DNA of 64,000 nt from Melastoma dodecandrum (GCA_029817715.1 JARUPY010000292.1:1818501-1882500), one strand, 5' to 3'. Positions 1 to 9,270 are shown, numbered from the stretch's first letter. Numbers and translations are program-made. Notes: a model not told the origin generated them from the letters alone.

Positions 1-306
1 GTTAAAAGCAACAATCGACCAAAGATTAAGTAATATCTTCGAAAACATTGGTTGAATGACAGTCTCGAAAAGCTTGGGCCGCGGACCTTATCCGTCACAC
101 ATAAGATCGATTCGGATGGACCGCAGCAGGAACGCCCGCGCCCCGCACCGTCAAGGACCGGCTCGATTGGAACGCGCCGGTCCTTGACGGTGAGAGCGCG
201 TCGAAGCAACGGGACGCAGCACACGCGATAGCTCCGGCGACTGCCAGCCGGGCCGATCCTGCCGCGATGTCGCATGTTTTGGGGCGGGCGTCAGGCCCGG
301 CGCGGT
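1..306. other. Intergenic stretch at window start, no gene seen
   Basis: The first 60 bases are clearly AT-richer than the rest of the window, then the composition returns to high GC. I find no convincing reading frame or promoter. The only structure is the perfect inverted repeat at 146-192, listed separately. The gene to the left of the window cannot be seen. Confidence 0.5.
146..192. repeat. Perfect 16-bp inverted repeat with 15-nt loop
   Basis: The arm at 146-161 is the exact reverse complement of the arm at 177-192, with 15 bases between them. There is no T-run on either side, so a canonical intrinsic terminator is not supported. It could be a bidirectional mRNA 3' hairpin, an operator, or a dispersed palindrome of the genome. 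Confidence 0.7.
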
Positions 307-522
307 CTATTGCTTCGCGCGGTTGATGATCGCCCAGAGCGCGCGCGCCACCGGCTCGGTCACGGTGCGACGGTACTTGCGGTGAACCAACTGGCCGTTG
401 TGGAAGACATCCTGCTCGACGTAGAGCCGCTCCCCATCCCAGCGGACGATATTGTCGGACTCGACCGTCTCCTCGACGCCGAGATCGCCCCGCAGGATCG
501 AACTACCCGTCTGGTTCAGCAT
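307..522 (-). CDS. Small hypothetical protein (71 aa)
   Basis: The start chosen is the ATG at 522, giving residues beginning MLNQTGSSILRGDL. It has a GCGAGGA ribosome-binding site five bases upstream; the longer frame to 621 lacks such a site and its extra residues look non-coding. The protein is hydrophilic, with alternating charged and aromatic residues (VRWDGERLYVEQDVFHNGQ) that suggest a small beta-rich cytoplasmic fold, and a basic C-terminal tail. No signal peptide or membrane segment is present. I do not recognise the family. It is convergent with nothing obvious and stands alone. That it is a real gene is inferred from the start signal and composition. Confidence 0.6.
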   Translation of the reverse strand: MLNQTGSSILRGDLGVEETVESDNIVRWDGERLYVEQDVFHNGQLVHRKYRRTVTEPVARALWAIINRAKQ

Positions 523-819
523 ACGCGCGTCCTCGCTCACGCCATCGTTTCCAGGGTCGGCCGTCGTTACCGCCCGAGCGGCCCGCCGTGTCGGGCAGCA
601 TAGGTGTCCATCGGCGCACATGCCAGCGACCTCACGAACGCGGGACGAGGTCCGTAACGCGGACCGGTCGGCGCTCGCAGGTTCGAAGATGGGACGCGAG
701 GCGCGACCGATGTGCGATTCGGCACGGCGAAGCTCACGAGCAGGTGCGATGCTGCACGCGCAGACCGGGGTTGTCCTCAGGACGTCTCACCGGTCGGCAT
801 CCTCGCGACAGAGGCGCCC

Positions 820-969
820 ATGATTGCTCGGCCGTTCCGCTTCGTCGCCCCGGCGCTGGCGGCCCTCGGCCTCATCACGCTGCGTCTCGCGAGCCCCCTC
901 ATCGGGCCGGTGACGCCGCCGCCCGGCGGAGCCGAGGACGGGCGCGTCGTCTTCCGGCACTACCTCTGA
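820..969 (+). CDS. Small hypothetical membrane or exported peptide (49 aa)
   Basis: The ATG at 820 follows a GAGG motif at good spacing. The first 30 residues are basic then hydrophobic (FVAPALAALGLITL), like a membrane anchor or signal sequence, followed by a short proline/glycine-rich tail ending in RVVFRHYL. It ends three bases before the convergent exported protein at 973-1446. No family is recognised. It may be real, but at this length composition alone cannot prove it. Confidence 0.4.
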   Translation: MIARPFRFVAPALAALGLITLRLASPLIGPVTPPPGGAEDGRVVFRHYL

Positions 970-972
970 CCG

Positions 973-1446
973 TCAGCCGCGCCGGTTCAGCACGGTGGTG
1001 GGTACGGCACAGGCCGGCTGTACGCCCGGTCCGAGGATGATGTCGCCCTGCTGCGGATTGTTGACCGTGAACGGCGCGGTCTCCTGCAAGCCGATGAAGC
1101 CCCGTCCGAGTTGCGGGACGAACAGATCGCCGCCGAAGCGGACGAAGCAGCGGTCCAGCACAGCCTCGTAGTCGAAGGTCCGCTGCTCGACGGGCGTGCC
1201 GCCGGCCTGCGGGATGCCGCAATAGGCCGAGAGGTCGATCTGGCCGGGCCGCGAGAGCCGCATCGCCACAGATTGGCCCGGGAGCAGCACGGTGGGTGGT
1301 CCGCCATCCTGCCGCGCCACGAGGACGAGGGTCGAGCGGTTGTAGACCCGGCGCAGGCAATCCGCCGACGCGCTCGAGACCATCGAGACCGTGCCGACAA
1401 ATCCGAGCAGAATACCGGCCCCGGCGCGCCCAAAACGCTTCGTCAC
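973..1446 (-). CDS. Secreted hypothetical protein (157 aa)
   Basis: A GTG start at 1446 gives an N-terminus MTKRFGRAGAGILLG with a basic stretch, a hydrophobic core and a likely signal peptidase I site after SSASA near residue 28. The mature part has four cysteines, enough for two disulfides in the periplasm, and is rich in Gly, Pro and beta-branched residues. No catalytic motif is visible. The gene is monocistronic and convergent with the small frame at 820-969. Composition and codon use match the neighbours. Function is unknown; an exported structural or envelope protein is the most that can be said. Confidence 0.65.
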   Translation of the reverse strand: MTKRFGRAGAGILLGFVGTVSMVSSASADCLRRVYNRSTLVLVARQDGGPPTVLLPGQSVAMRLSRPGQIDLSAYCGIPQAGGTPVEQRTFDYEAVLDRCFVRFGGDLFVPQLGRGFIGLQETAPFTVNNPQQGDIILGPGVQPACAVPTTVLNRRG

Positions 1447-1589
1447 TGCTTACCCTACGCCAATCGGCCGATCGATCCGTAAAGGCCGCGCCTGACTTGA
1501 ACAGCGACCCGCCGGGTCGCGCAAGTCGAACACGGCCATAACGGCGCAGCGAGCGGATCGTTCGGAGTTCGTGTACGCGCGGTTACCGA

Positions 1590-2840
1590 TCAACGCCGCT
1601 CGTAGAGCAGCCGCGCCCGGATCGTGCCCGGGATGGCTCGGATCTCCGTCAGCAGTACCTCGGCATCCGCGTCGGTGGCATCGGTCTCCAGGACGACGTA
1701 ACCGACCTCGCCATCGGTCTGATAGAACTGAGCCGCGATGTTGACGTGCCCGCGCGAGAACACGTCGTTCAGCCGGCCGAGCATGCCGGGCAGGTTGCGC
1801 TGGACGTGGATGAAGCGCGTTCCCGTGGGCCGGGCCGGGAGTTGCACCTGCGGGAAGTTCACGGCGCCGACCGTCGAGCCGATATCCGAGTAATCGACGA
1901 GCTTGCGCGCGACCTCGGAGCCGATGCGCTCCTGCGCCTCTTCGGTCGAGCCGCCGATATGCGGGGTGAGGATCACGTTCTCGATCCCCTGGAGCGGGCT
2001 CACGAAGGGCTCGGCGTTGGAGCCGGGTTCCACCGGGAACACGTCGATCGCCGCGCCTTTGAGGTGTCCGTCGCGGAGCGTGCGCGCGAGGCCTTCGAGG
2101 TCGACCACCGTGCCCCGGGCGTTGTTGATCAGGAAGGCGCCGGGCTTCATCGCGCGGATCTCGGCCTCCCCGATCATGTGGGCGGTGGCCTCGGTTTCCG
2201 GGACGTGCAGCGAGACCACGTCGCTCTGCGCGAGGAGGTCATGCAGCGTCTCGGTCGGCTCGGTGTTGCCGTGGCGCAGCTTGTCGGTGTGATCGTAGTA
2301 GAGCACGCGCATGCCCATCGCCTCGGCCAGCGTCGAGAGCTGCGTCCCGATATTGCCGTACCCGACGATGCCCAGCGTCTTGCCGCGCACCTCCAGGGAG
2401 CCCACCGCCGACTTGTCCCAACGGCCGGCATGCGCCCCGACGGAGCGCGGCACGATCCGGCGCAGGAGCATCACGATCTCGCCGATGGTCAATTCTGCCA
2501 CCGAGCGGGTATTTGAGAAGGGCGCGTTGAACACCGGGATCCCCCGGTGGCGCGCCGCCTCCAGATCGACCTGATTCGTGCCGACCGAGAAGCAGCCGAC
2601 CGCCAGCAACCTATCCGCCGCCTCGAAGGCGACCGCATCGAGCTGCGTGCGCGAGCGAATGCCGACCATGTGAACACCTTGCAGCGCCTCATGCAGGGCC
2701 TCCCGGTCCAGAGCCTTCGGCAGACGGGTCAGGTTCGTGTAGCCGGCCGCCCGCATCAGCCCCACGGCACTGTCGTTGATGCCTTCCAAGAGCAGGATCC
2801 GGATCTTGTCCTTGGGCAGGGAGAGCTTGTCGGGCGTCAT
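1590..2840 (-). CDS. serA: D-3-phosphoglycerate dehydrogenase
   Basis: Oxidises 3-phosphoglycerate to 3-phosphohydroxypyruvate with NAD, the first step of serine synthesis, in the cytoplasm. From the ATG at 2840 the protein has 416 residues, close to the short SerA class (about 410). Visible motifs are the Rossmann glycine motif GIVGYGNIGTQL, the catalytic arginine in NNARGTVVDLEGL, the glutamate near FPVEPGSNAEPF and the catalytic histidine in LTPHIGGSTEEAQ. A C-terminal ACT domain (RNLPGMLGRLNDVFSRGHVN) suggests feedback control by serine. The frame is open to 3002, but the added residues look non-coding. The gene is divergent from the transglutaminase-like gene. Another 2-hydroxyacid dehydrogenase is unlikely because of the ACT domain and length. 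Confidence 0.92.
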   Translation of the reverse strand: MTPDKLSLPKDKIRILLLEGINDSAVGLMRAAGYTNLTRLPKALDREALHEALQGVHMVGIRSRTQLDAVAFEAADRLLAVGCFSVGTNQVDLEAARHRGIPVFNAPFSNTRSVAELTIGEIVMLLRRIVPRSVGAHAGRWDKSAVGSLEVRGKTLGIVGYGNIGTQLSTLAEAMGMRVLYYDHTDKLRHGNTEPTETLHDLLAQSDVVSLHVPETEATAHMIGEAEIRAMKPGAFLINNARGTVVDLEGLARTLRDGHLKGAAIDVFPVEPGSNAEPFVSPLQGIENVILTPHIGGSTEEAQERIGSEVARKLVDYSDIGSTVGAVNFPQVQLPARPTGTRFIHVQRNLPGMLGRLNDVFSRGHVNIAAQFYQTDGEVGYVVLETDATDADAEVLLTEIRAIPGTIRARLLYERR

Positions 2841-3161
2841 CGGGATCGATCGTCTGGCGGCTTGCCTCTGCGGCGGGAATCGCCGGTCCTGAGGCGGGGT
2901 CGGCAGGGATACGAGGCCGCCCTGTGCGATGCAACATGACGGCGGGCCGGGCAGATCCGCGCGGATCCGGGCGTCGCGGGCCGAACTGTACCGGGGTCGC
3001 ACAGACTTCGGTCAGGCGTGCCGAATATTCAGGCGCCACAGGGCGGCGAAATCGCGCGCGTCACCGGAACCCGACCGTGCCTCGCGATTTGATCGGCCTT
3101 GTATTGCAACTTTCGGTCACCGGGGCCTTCAGCCGCCGAGACCGCACACGGTCCAGACACG
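2841..3161. promoter_or_regulatory. Divergent intergenic region between serA and the transglutaminase-like gene
   Basis: These 321 bases separate the two divergent starts and must carry promoters for both. I could not identify convincing -35/-10 pairs, an operator or a riboswitch. Open frames crossing it are extensions of the flanking genes without their own start signals. Confidence 0.4.
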
Positions 3162-4010
3162 ATGCATATCCGCACCGGCTTTACGATCAGCTTCGACACG
3201 TTCGGCCCGACGCCGATGAACCTGCTCCTGAACGTGCGCCCCGAGCGCAGAAGCGATTTCGTGACGCCGGAGGCGATCACCTTCGATCCGCCGCTTCCCG
3301 CACAGCACCATCTCGACGCCTTCGGCAACGTCTGCACCCGCATCGTCGCGCCGGGCGGCCGCATCACCATGGCGGCGGACTTCACCGTCGCGGATTCGGG
3401 GCTGCCGGACGATCAGGCGCCCCAGGCCCGCCAGATCGCCGTGCCGGCGCTGCCCGACGACGTCGTCGTCTATTTGCTCGGCTCGCGCTACTGCGACACC
3501 GACAAGCTGTCCCAGACCGCGTGGTCGCTGTTCGGCTCCACCCCGGAGGGCTGGGCGCGCGTCCAGGCGATCGTCGACTACACCCACGAGCGCCTGCGCT
3601 TCGACTACCAGCGCGCCGACGCCACCCGCACCGCCTCCGATGGCTACAATCAGCGGGTCGGCGTGTGCCGGGACTTCGCCCATCTGGCGCTCACCCTGTG
3701 CCGGTGCATGAACATCCCGGCCCGCTACGCCACCGGCTATCTCGGCGATATCGGTGTGCCCAAGGACCCGGCGCCGATGGACTTCTCGGCGTGGTTCGAG
3801 GTCTACCTCGACGGGCCGGAGGGGCCGCGCTGGTACACGTTCGATGCGCGCCACAACCGCCCCCGCATCGGCCGCATCGTCATGGCCCGCGGACGCGACG
3901 CCACCGATTGCGCCCTGACCACGAGCTTCGGTGCGGCCCACCTGGTCCAATTCGACGTCCACACCGACGAGACCATCGAAGCGCCGGGCGCCCTCGACCG
4001 GGCGGCTTGA
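3162..4010 (+). CDS. Transglutaminase-like cysteine protease-fold protein (282 aa)
   Basis: The ATG at 3162 gives MHIRTGFTISFDTFGPTPMN, the usual start of bacterial transglutaminase-like proteins with an N-terminal beta domain. The core contains GVCRDFAHLALTLCRCMNIPARY with the probable nucleophile Cys169, then WYTFDARHNRPRIGR with the Asp of the triad. The segment that in many family members reads HAW reads FSAW here, so the usual catalytic His is replaced or supplied elsewhere, possibly by His231. No signal peptide is seen, so it is probably cytoplasmic. It could be a protease, amidase or peptide cross-linking enzyme; no substrate can be deduced. It is convergent with the Crp/Fnr-type regulator. 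Confidence 0.82.
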   Translation: MHIRTGFTISFDTFGPTPMNLLLNVRPERRSDFVTPEAITFDPPLPAQHHLDAFGNVCTRIVAPGGRITMAADFTVADSGLPDDQAPQARQIAVPALPDDVVVYLLGSRYCDTDKLSQTAWSLFGSTPEGWARVQAIVDYTHERLRFDYQRADATRTASDGYNQRVGVCRDFAHLALTLCRCMNIPARYATGYLGDIGVPKDPAPMDFSAWFEVYLDGPEGPRWYTFDARHNRPRIGRIVMARGRDATDCALTTSFGAAHLVQFDVHTDETIEAPGALDRAA

Positions 4011-4025
4011 GGCATCGCGCGGACC

Positions 4026-4793
4026 TCAAGCCGGCACGGGCACTTCCTGGACGGCGGGCTGGTTGTTGCGCTGATGCAGGAAGGTTGGATCGAACTCGGC
4101 GACCGCCCGCAACGCGTCCCAGTCCTCGATGGTCAGGACGCCCCCCGAGAGCGTGACCAGCTTCCGCTGACGCAGCGTCCGCAGCACCCTGTTGAGGTGA
4201 ACGCTGGTGAGGCCGAGGGCGTCAGCCATCTCGGACTGCTTAGGCGCCATCGGACAGCTCAGACCGCTGGTCAGCCCCATGGCGCGCTGGCGCAGATACA
4301 GCTCGCAGAACAGATGTGCCACGCGGCCCAAGGCCTGACGACGGCCGAGGCTGGTGATCCGCTCCCGGTAATGCGCGGCATCGATGAGGGTGTCGCGCCA
4401 GAGGGCGCCCGCGAGGTCGGGATGCCGCCGCAGAAGCGGCCGCAACTCCTCGTGCGGGATGAACGCGATGACCGCCGCCGTCAGGGTGGCGAGGGTGTGA
4501 TCCATGTGGTGCAGGTGCAGGCTCTGCAGATCCGGCATATCCCCGGCGATGTAGAACGACAGGATCTGCCGTTCGCCTTCGGCCAAGGCGGCGTAGCGCG
4601 ACACCCAGCCCTGGAGCACGAGGCAGCACTGCGTCGAGTGCTCGCCGAACCGGACGATGTCGTGGCGGGCCGGCAGGTTCCGGACGGTGTGGGGCAGGTT
4701 CAGGAGGGCGGCGCGCTCGGCGTCGGCCAAGCGCGTGACGCTGTCGAGCTTCAGCGCCAGCATCTCCATCGGTGCGTTGTAGCCGTTCGGCAT
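4026..4793 (-). CDS. Crp/Fnr-family transcriptional regulator (255 aa)
   Basis: The start is the ATG at 4793, preceded by a GAGGAT site; upstream residues in the same frame are low-complexity and unlike protein. Residues about 20-140 form a cyclic-nucleotide-binding-like beta barrel (FGEHSTQCCLVLQGWVSRYA, ERQILSFYIAGDMP). Residues about 165-235 form a winged helix with the recognition helix in SEMADALGLTSVHLNRVLRTLR. There is no N-terminal cluster of cysteines, so it is not an FNR-type iron-sulfur sensor. Small regulators of this kind are very numerous in Methylobacterium. The effector and targets are unknown. It is convergent with the transglutaminase-like gene and divergent from rpsA. Confidence 0.85.
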   Translation of the reverse strand: MPNGYNAPMEMLALKLDSVTRLADAERAALLNLPHTVRNLPARHDIVRFGEHSTQCCLVLQGWVSRYAALAEGERQILSFYIAGDMPDLQSLHLHHMDHTLATLTAAVIAFIPHEELRPLLRRHPDLAGALWRDTLIDAAHYRERITSLGRRQALGRVAHLFCELYLRQRAMGLTSGLSCPMAPKQSEMADALGLTSVHLNRVLRTLRQRKLVTLSGGVLTIEDWDALRAVAEFDPTFLHQRNNQPAVQEVPVPA

Positions 4794-5339
4794 CGGATCC
4801 TCAGGCCTCGGACCGCGCGGCCGGGATCGATGTTTGGGCCGGGCGGCCCTCCGAGCGGGACCTGACAGCGAAGCGCGACACGTTCTTTTCCCCCAAAACC
4901 GTCGGCGGACAGTCGAGCCCCGCACCGGCGCCGGATCGCGGCTGCGACGGGCCCGCAGCGGGCCGAACCGCGGGAAGCCGGGTGCGGCCCCGGGCCGCGG
5001 ACCTATCGCGGCGATCCGACCCGGGGCAAGACTGCCACGTGGCCGCGGTCCCGTCACGCGGCTCCGCGCCGAAAATCCCTTTCGGTTGAAGTCACAGGGC
5101 CGATGCTGTATGGCACGCGGGTCTTCTCGGACATGCTCTCGCGCGCTCGTCCTCTGGCGCGCCCGCCGAGCCGCCGGCTGGACCGCCCTCGTCATCCGTA
5201 TCGACGCGTCGGCAAGCCGGATCCCGCGGGACCGGCCGCCTCTCCCGAAAGACTCCGGGAAGGCCGCGGCGAACGGGGGTGCCTGTAACGCGAGCCGCCG
5301 ACGCAACGGGCCTCCGCCGGAGGCCGTTCAGGAGATGGA
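4794..5339. other. Long intergenic region upstream of rpsA
   Basis: These 546 bases separate the Crp/Fnr gene and rpsA. They hold the candidate rpsA promoter at 5086-5114, which leaves a leader of about 220 bases, and several GC-rich short palindromes around 4940-5000. No gene is supported: the frames here have no ribosome-binding sites and strongly arginine/proline-biased translations. Confidence 0.5.
5086..5114 (+). promoter_or_regulatory. Candidate sigma-70 promoter of rpsA
   Basis: TTGAAG at 5086-5091 and TATGGC at 5109-5114 are separated by 17 bases, a good match to alphaproteobacterial housekeeping promoters. This implies a leader of roughly 220 nt before rpsA. Inferred from sequence only. 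Confidence 0.4.
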
Positions 5340-7052
5340 ATGACCGCAGGTACCGCTCTGGGGCACAGCCCGAGCCGCGACGATTTCGCCGCACTCCTCG
5401 AGGAGAGCTTCCTCGAACACGAGATCACCGAAGGGTCCGTCGTCAAGGGTCGCGTCGTCGCGATCGAGAAGGACGTGGCCGTCATCGACATCGGCGCCAA
5501 GACGGAAGGCCGTGTCGCACTTAAGGAATTCACCGGTCCCGGCCGCGAGGGCGAGCTGAAGGTCGGCGACGAGGTCGAGGTCTATGTCGACCGGATCGAG
5601 AACGCGCTCGGCGAGGCCGTCATCTCGCGCGACAAGGCGCGCCGCGAGGAGAGCTGGGTCAAGCTCGAGAAGTCGTTCGAGAACAACGACCGGGTCATCG
5701 GCACGATCTTCAATCAGGTGAAGGGCGGCTACACGGTCGACCTCGACGGCGCCGTGGCGTTCCTGCCGCGCTCGCAGGTCGACATCCGGCCGGTGCGCGA
5801 CGTCACCCCGCTGCTCGGCACCCCGCAGCCGTTCCAGATCCTCAAGATGGATCGCCGCCGCGGCAACATCGTCGTGTCGCGCCGCACCGTGCTCGAAGAG
5901 AGCCGCGCCGAGCAGCGCTCGGAGCTGGTGGCCAACCTTGAGGAAGGTCAGGTCATCGACGGCGTCGTCAAGAACATCACCGAGTACGGCGCCTTCGTCG
6001 ATCTCGGCGGGATCGACGGCCTGCTGCACGTCACCGACATGGCGTGGCGCCGCGTGAACCACCCGTCCGAGGTCGTGACCATCGGCCAGACGGTCAAGGT
6101 CAAGATCATCAAGATCAACCACGAGACGCACCGCATCTCGCTGGGCATCAAGCAGCTGCTGGCCGATCCGTGGGAGGGCATCGCCGCCCGCTACCCGGAG
6201 GGCGCCAAGCTCAAGGGCCGCGTGACCAACATCACCGATTACGGCGCCTTCGTGGAGCTGGAGCCGGGGATCGAGGGCCTGATCCACGTCTCCGAGATGA
6301 GCTGGACCAAGAAGAACGTCCATCCGGGCAAGATCGTCTCCACCTCCCAGGAGGTCGAGGTTCAGATCCTAGAGGTCGATCCGGTCAAGCGCCGCATCTC
6401 GCTCGGCCTCAAGCAGACCCTGCAGAACCCCTGGGAGGGCTTCGCCGAGAAGCACCCGGTCGGTTCCGAGGTCGAGGGCGAGGTCAAGAACAAGACCGAG
6501 TTCGGCCTGTTCATCGGCCTCGAGGGCGATGTCGACGGCATGGTTCACCTGTCGGATCTCGACTGGAACCGTCCCGGCGAGCAGGTGATCGAAGAGTACA
6601 AGAAGGGCGACATGGTCCGCGCCCAGGTTCTCGACGTCGACGTCGAGAAGGAGCGGATCTCGCTGGGCGTGAAGCAGCTCGGCGGTGACCCCTTCGCCGA
6701 GGCCGGCGAGATCAAGAAGGGTCAGATCGTCACCTGCGAGGTAATCGAGGTGAAGGATTCGGGCGTCGAGGTGAAGATCGTCGACACCGACATGCAGACC
6801 TTCATCCGTCGGGCCGAGCTCGCCCGCGACCGCGGCGACCAGCGCCCCGAGCGCTTCGCCACCGGCGAGAAGTTCGACGCCCGCGTCGTTCAGTTCGACC
6901 GGAAGGCCCGCCGCGTGCAGGTCTCGATCAAGGCCCTGGAAGTCGCTGAGGAGAAGGAGGCGATGGCCCAGTTCGGCTCCGCCGATTCGGGCGCCTCGCT
7001 CGGTGACATCCTCGGCGCGGCCTTCAACAAGAAGCGCTCCGACGACGAGTAA
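5340..7052 (+). CDS. rpsA: 30S ribosomal protein S1
   Basis: Binds mRNA at the 30S subunit and helps initiation. The protein has 570 residues, the usual length, with six S1 RNA-binding repeats beginning near residues 30, 118, 204, 290, 377 and 463. Repeats three and four are the best conserved (NITEYGAFVDLGGIDGLLHV and NITDYGAFVELEPGIEG). The ATG at 5340 follows GGAGATGG. It is followed by an intrinsic terminator and then by sppA, ihfB and lapA, a gene order common in Rhizobiales. The cytidylate kinase gene often found upstream is absent here. The call is certain. Confidence 0.98.
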   Translation: MTAGTALGHSPSRDDFAALLEESFLEHEITEGSVVKGRVVAIEKDVAVIDIGAKTEGRVALKEFTGPGREGELKVGDEVEVYVDRIENALGEAVISRDKARREESWVKLEKSFENNDRVIGTIFNQVKGGYTVDLDGAVAFLPRSQVDIRPVRDVTPLLGTPQPFQILKMDRRRGNIVVSRRTVLEESRAEQRSELVANLEEGQVIDGVVKNITEYGAFVDLGGIDGLLHVTDMAWRRVNHPSEVVTIGQTVKVKIIKINHETHRISLGIKQLLADPWEGIAARYPEGAKLKGRVTNITDYGAFVELEPGIEGLIHVSEMSWTKKNVHPGKIVSTSQEVEVQILEVDPVKRRISLGLKQTLQNPWEGFAEKHPVGSEVEGEVKNKTEFGLFIGLEGDVDGMVHLSDLDWNRPGEQVIEEYKKGDMVRAQVLDVDVEKERISLGVKQLGGDPFAEAGEIKKGQIVTCEVIEVKDSGVEVKIVDTDMQTFIRRAELARDRGDQRPERFATGEKFDARVVQFDRKARRVQVSIKALEVAEEKEAMAQFGSADSGASLGDILGAAFNKKRSDDE

Positions 7053-7100
7053 TCGCAAACGCCGCCCGGCCGGTCCGGGCAGCGGAACAACAGCGTTCAG

Positions 7101-7138
7101 ACCCGCGCCTGACCCTGGTCCGGCGCGGGTTCTTTTTT
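7101..7138 (+). terminator. Intrinsic terminator after rpsA
   Basis: A nine-base GC-rich stem (ACCCGCGCC at 7101-7109 with its complement at 7122-7130) is followed by a run of T at 7131-7138. It lies about 50 bases beyond the rpsA stop codon and is the clearest Rho-independent terminator in the window. Confidence 0.85.
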
Positions 7139-7389
7139 CCATCCGTCAATACAAGGTTGGCGCCAGCGGATTGCGTCCGGATCCGCCGGCATCCGGCGCG
7201 ACAGGGATGGGCAACGCCGTCATTTTCTTCGCAGGCCCCGTATCCACGCCCGCGGTAAATGCTTAGAACACCGGCCTCACCCGGTTCCGGCCGGGCGAGC
7301 CGAACGAAACCAATGACTTGCCCGGCGCGGGACGTGGCGCCCGCACCCCGTCGCGGGGGCCGGTCCGGGGGCTTCAGGGAAGGCACAGC

Positions 7390-8352
7390 ATGGCAGCCGA
7401 CGCCGAACTGCTGATCGACCGGCGACGCCTCCGCCGCAGGTTGTCCCTCTGGCGCGTGCTCGGCATCGGCGGCCTCCTCGTGGCGGTCGGCGCCCTGGGA
7501 TACCGCGTGCGCACGGGCGCAGAGGGCGGCTTCGCCGTGCAGCCCCAGATCGCCCGCATCTCGGTCTCGGGCTTCATCGCCGGGAGCGAGGCCACCGCCA
7601 AGCTGATGAAGCGCGTCGGCGACGCCGATGCCGTCAAGGCCGTGATCGTCTCGATCAATTCGCCGGGCGGCACCACGACGGGTTCCGAAGAGATCTTCCG
7701 CAACCTGCGGGCGCTTGCCGCCAAGAAGCCGATCGTCGCCTTCGTGGATGGGACGGCGGCCTCGGGGGCCTACATCACGGCGATCGCGGCCGACCACATC
7801 GTGGCGCGCGAGACCAGCCTGGTCGGCTCGATCGGCGTGCTGTTCCAGTATCCGGACGTCTCCGGCCTGCTCGACAAGGTCGGCGTCAAGGTCGAGTCGG
7901 TAAAATCCTCGCCGCTCAAGGCCGAGCCGTCAGGCTTCACGCCGACCTCGCCGGAGGCGCGTGCGGCCCTCGCCGCCGTCGTGGGCGACACCTACGCGTG
8001 GTTCAAGGGTCTGGTGGCCGAGCGCCGCGGCATGGATGCCGGCCAGATCGCGACCGTGTCGGACGGCCGCGTGTTCAGCGGCCGCCAGAGTGTGCCGCTG
8101 AAGCTCGTCGACGAGCTCGGCAGCGAGCGCCAGGCGGTGGCGTGGCTGGAGAGCGCGCGCGGCGTCACGAAGGATCTTCCGGTCAAGGACTGGAAGCCCC
8201 GCTCGGAGAGTGACTTCTCGCTCTGGTCCGCCGCCGGCATCGGCGCCGATCTGCTGGGCCTCGACGGCCTCGCCGCGCGCCTCCGGACCGTCGGCGCCGA
8301 GGCGCAGGCCGCCCGCGGCGGGCTCCTGGCCCTCTGGCGGCCGGAACCCTGA
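7390..8352 (+). CDS. sppA: Signal peptide peptidase SppA, short type (320 aa)
   Basis: A membrane-bound serine protease of family S49 that degrades cleaved signal peptides. The ATG at 7390 follows AGGGAAGG; residues before it in the open frame are not protein-like. One membrane segment lies at about residues 20-40 ([16 protein letters not shown]). The S49 core follows, with [14 protein letters not shown], the nucleophile serine in [15 protein letters not shown] and the general-base lysine in the region after [12 protein letters not shown]. The length fits the single-domain 36-kDa type rather than the 67-kDa E. coli form. It lies between rpsA and ihfB, the conserved arrangement in this group. 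Confidence 0.93.
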   Translation: MAADAELLIDRRRLRRRLSLWRVLGIGGLLVAVGALGYRVRTGAEGGFAVQPQIARISVSGFIAGSEATAKLMKRVGDADAVKAVIVSINSPGGTTTGSEEIFRNLRALAAKKPIVAFVDGTAASGAYITAIAADHIVARETSLVGSIGVLFQYPDVSGLLDKVGVKVESVKSSPLKAEPSGFTPTSPEARAALAAVVGDTYAWFKGLVAERRGMDAGQIATVSDGRVFSGRQSVPLKLVDELGSERQAVAWLESARGVTKDLPVKDWKPRSESDFSLWSAAGIGADLLGLDGLAARLRTVGAEAQAARGGLLALWRPEP

Positions 8353-8402
8353 ACGGCCGTCCCCGCGACGCCCGCCCCGATCCTGCAAGAAGACCGGACG
8401 CC

Positions 8403-8714
8403 ATGATCAAGTCGGAGCTCGTCCTCAAGATCGCCGAGCAGAACCCGCATCTCTATCAACGTGACGTGGAGATCCTGGTCAACGCGATCCTCGACACCAT
8501 TTCCGATGCGCTCGCCCGCGGCGACCGGGTCGAGCTGCGCGGATTCGGCGCCTTTTCGGTGAAGCGCCGGGAGGCGCGCCGGGGACGCAACCCGCGCACC
8601 GGTGCCGCCGTTGCCGTGTCCGAGAAGGCGATCCCCGTGTTCAAGACCGGCAAGGAGATGCGCCAGCGCCTCAACGCGGCCGGCATCGGCGAGACCGCCT
8701 CGGCCGCAGAGTAG
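8403..8714 (+). CDS. ihfB: Integration host factor subunit beta
   Basis: A DNA-bending protein that pairs with IHF alpha, which is encoded elsewhere. The 103 residues start [17 protein letters not shown]. The beta-arm motif [12 protein letters not shown] contains the proline that intercalates into DNA. Length and the segment [20 protein letters not shown] fit IHF beta rather than HU. It starts 50 bases after sppA and ends 18 bases before lapA, so the three are probably co-transcribed. The C-terminal extension is short and Ala/Glu-rich. Confidence 0.93.
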   Translation: MIKSELVLKIAEQNPHLYQRDVEILVNAILDTISDALARGDRVELRGFGAFSVKRREARRGRNPRTGAAVAVSEKAIPVFKTGKEMRQRLNAAGIGETASAAE

Positions 8715-8732
8715 CAAGGAGCCCTGAGCGCG

Positions 8733-9101
8733 ATGATCCGTTTCCTGAAGAGCCTCGTGCTGCTGCCGATCGCCGCCTTGGTGATCCTGCTGGCGGTGGC
8801 CAACCGCGCGCCGGTCCAACTCTCCTTCGATCCGTTCAACGTGGACGCGCCGGTCTTCAGCGTGGACCTGCCGCTCTACGCGATCCTGTTCGGGGCGGTG
8901 GCCCTCGGCATCGTCGTCGGCGGCATCTTCACGTGGCTCGGCCAGGGCAAGACGCGGGCGCGGGCGCGCTACCACCGCCGGGAGGCCGTGCGCTACGAAC
9001 GCGAGGCGACGCGGCTGCGCGCCTACGCGCCGGAGAGCGAGGTGCCCGGTCCCTACACGGTTCCGAATACCGGCCGGACCGCCCTCCCGGCGCCGCGCTA
9101 G
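8733..9101 (+). CDS. lapA: LapA-domain (DUF1049) inner-membrane protein (122 aa)
   Basis: Two membrane segments at about residues 5-24 (SLVLLPIAALVILLAVANR) and 45-66 (LYAILFGAVALGIVVGGIFTW) flank a short periplasmic stretch with APVQLSFDPFNV, the hallmark of LapA/DUF1049 proteins. A basic cytoplasmic tail rich in arginine follows. In E. coli, LapA works with LapB in controlling lipopolysaccharide synthesis; no lapB is seen here, so the role is inferred from the family. It follows ihfB by 18 bases, as in many Rhizobiales. Confidence 0.82.
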   Translation: MIRFLKSLVLLPIAALVILLAVANRAPVQLSFDPFNVDAPVFSVDLPLYAILFGAVALGIVVGGIFTWLGQGKTRARARYHRREAVRYEREATRLRAYAPESEVPGPYTVPNTGRTALPAPR

Positions 9102-9270
9102 GGCTGGTGACGATCCCGACCACGGGCGACGCGAATGCGGACGGCGCCTCGAAGCAGGCTGATCGGGTGACGCCACCCGATCCCCGCGCGGGGAAGAGGC
9201 GCGTTGGACGGATGATCCTAAGGGCCTCTTCCGGTTGCGGCCTCATCGCGCGAAGCGGCGGGACCTACCG

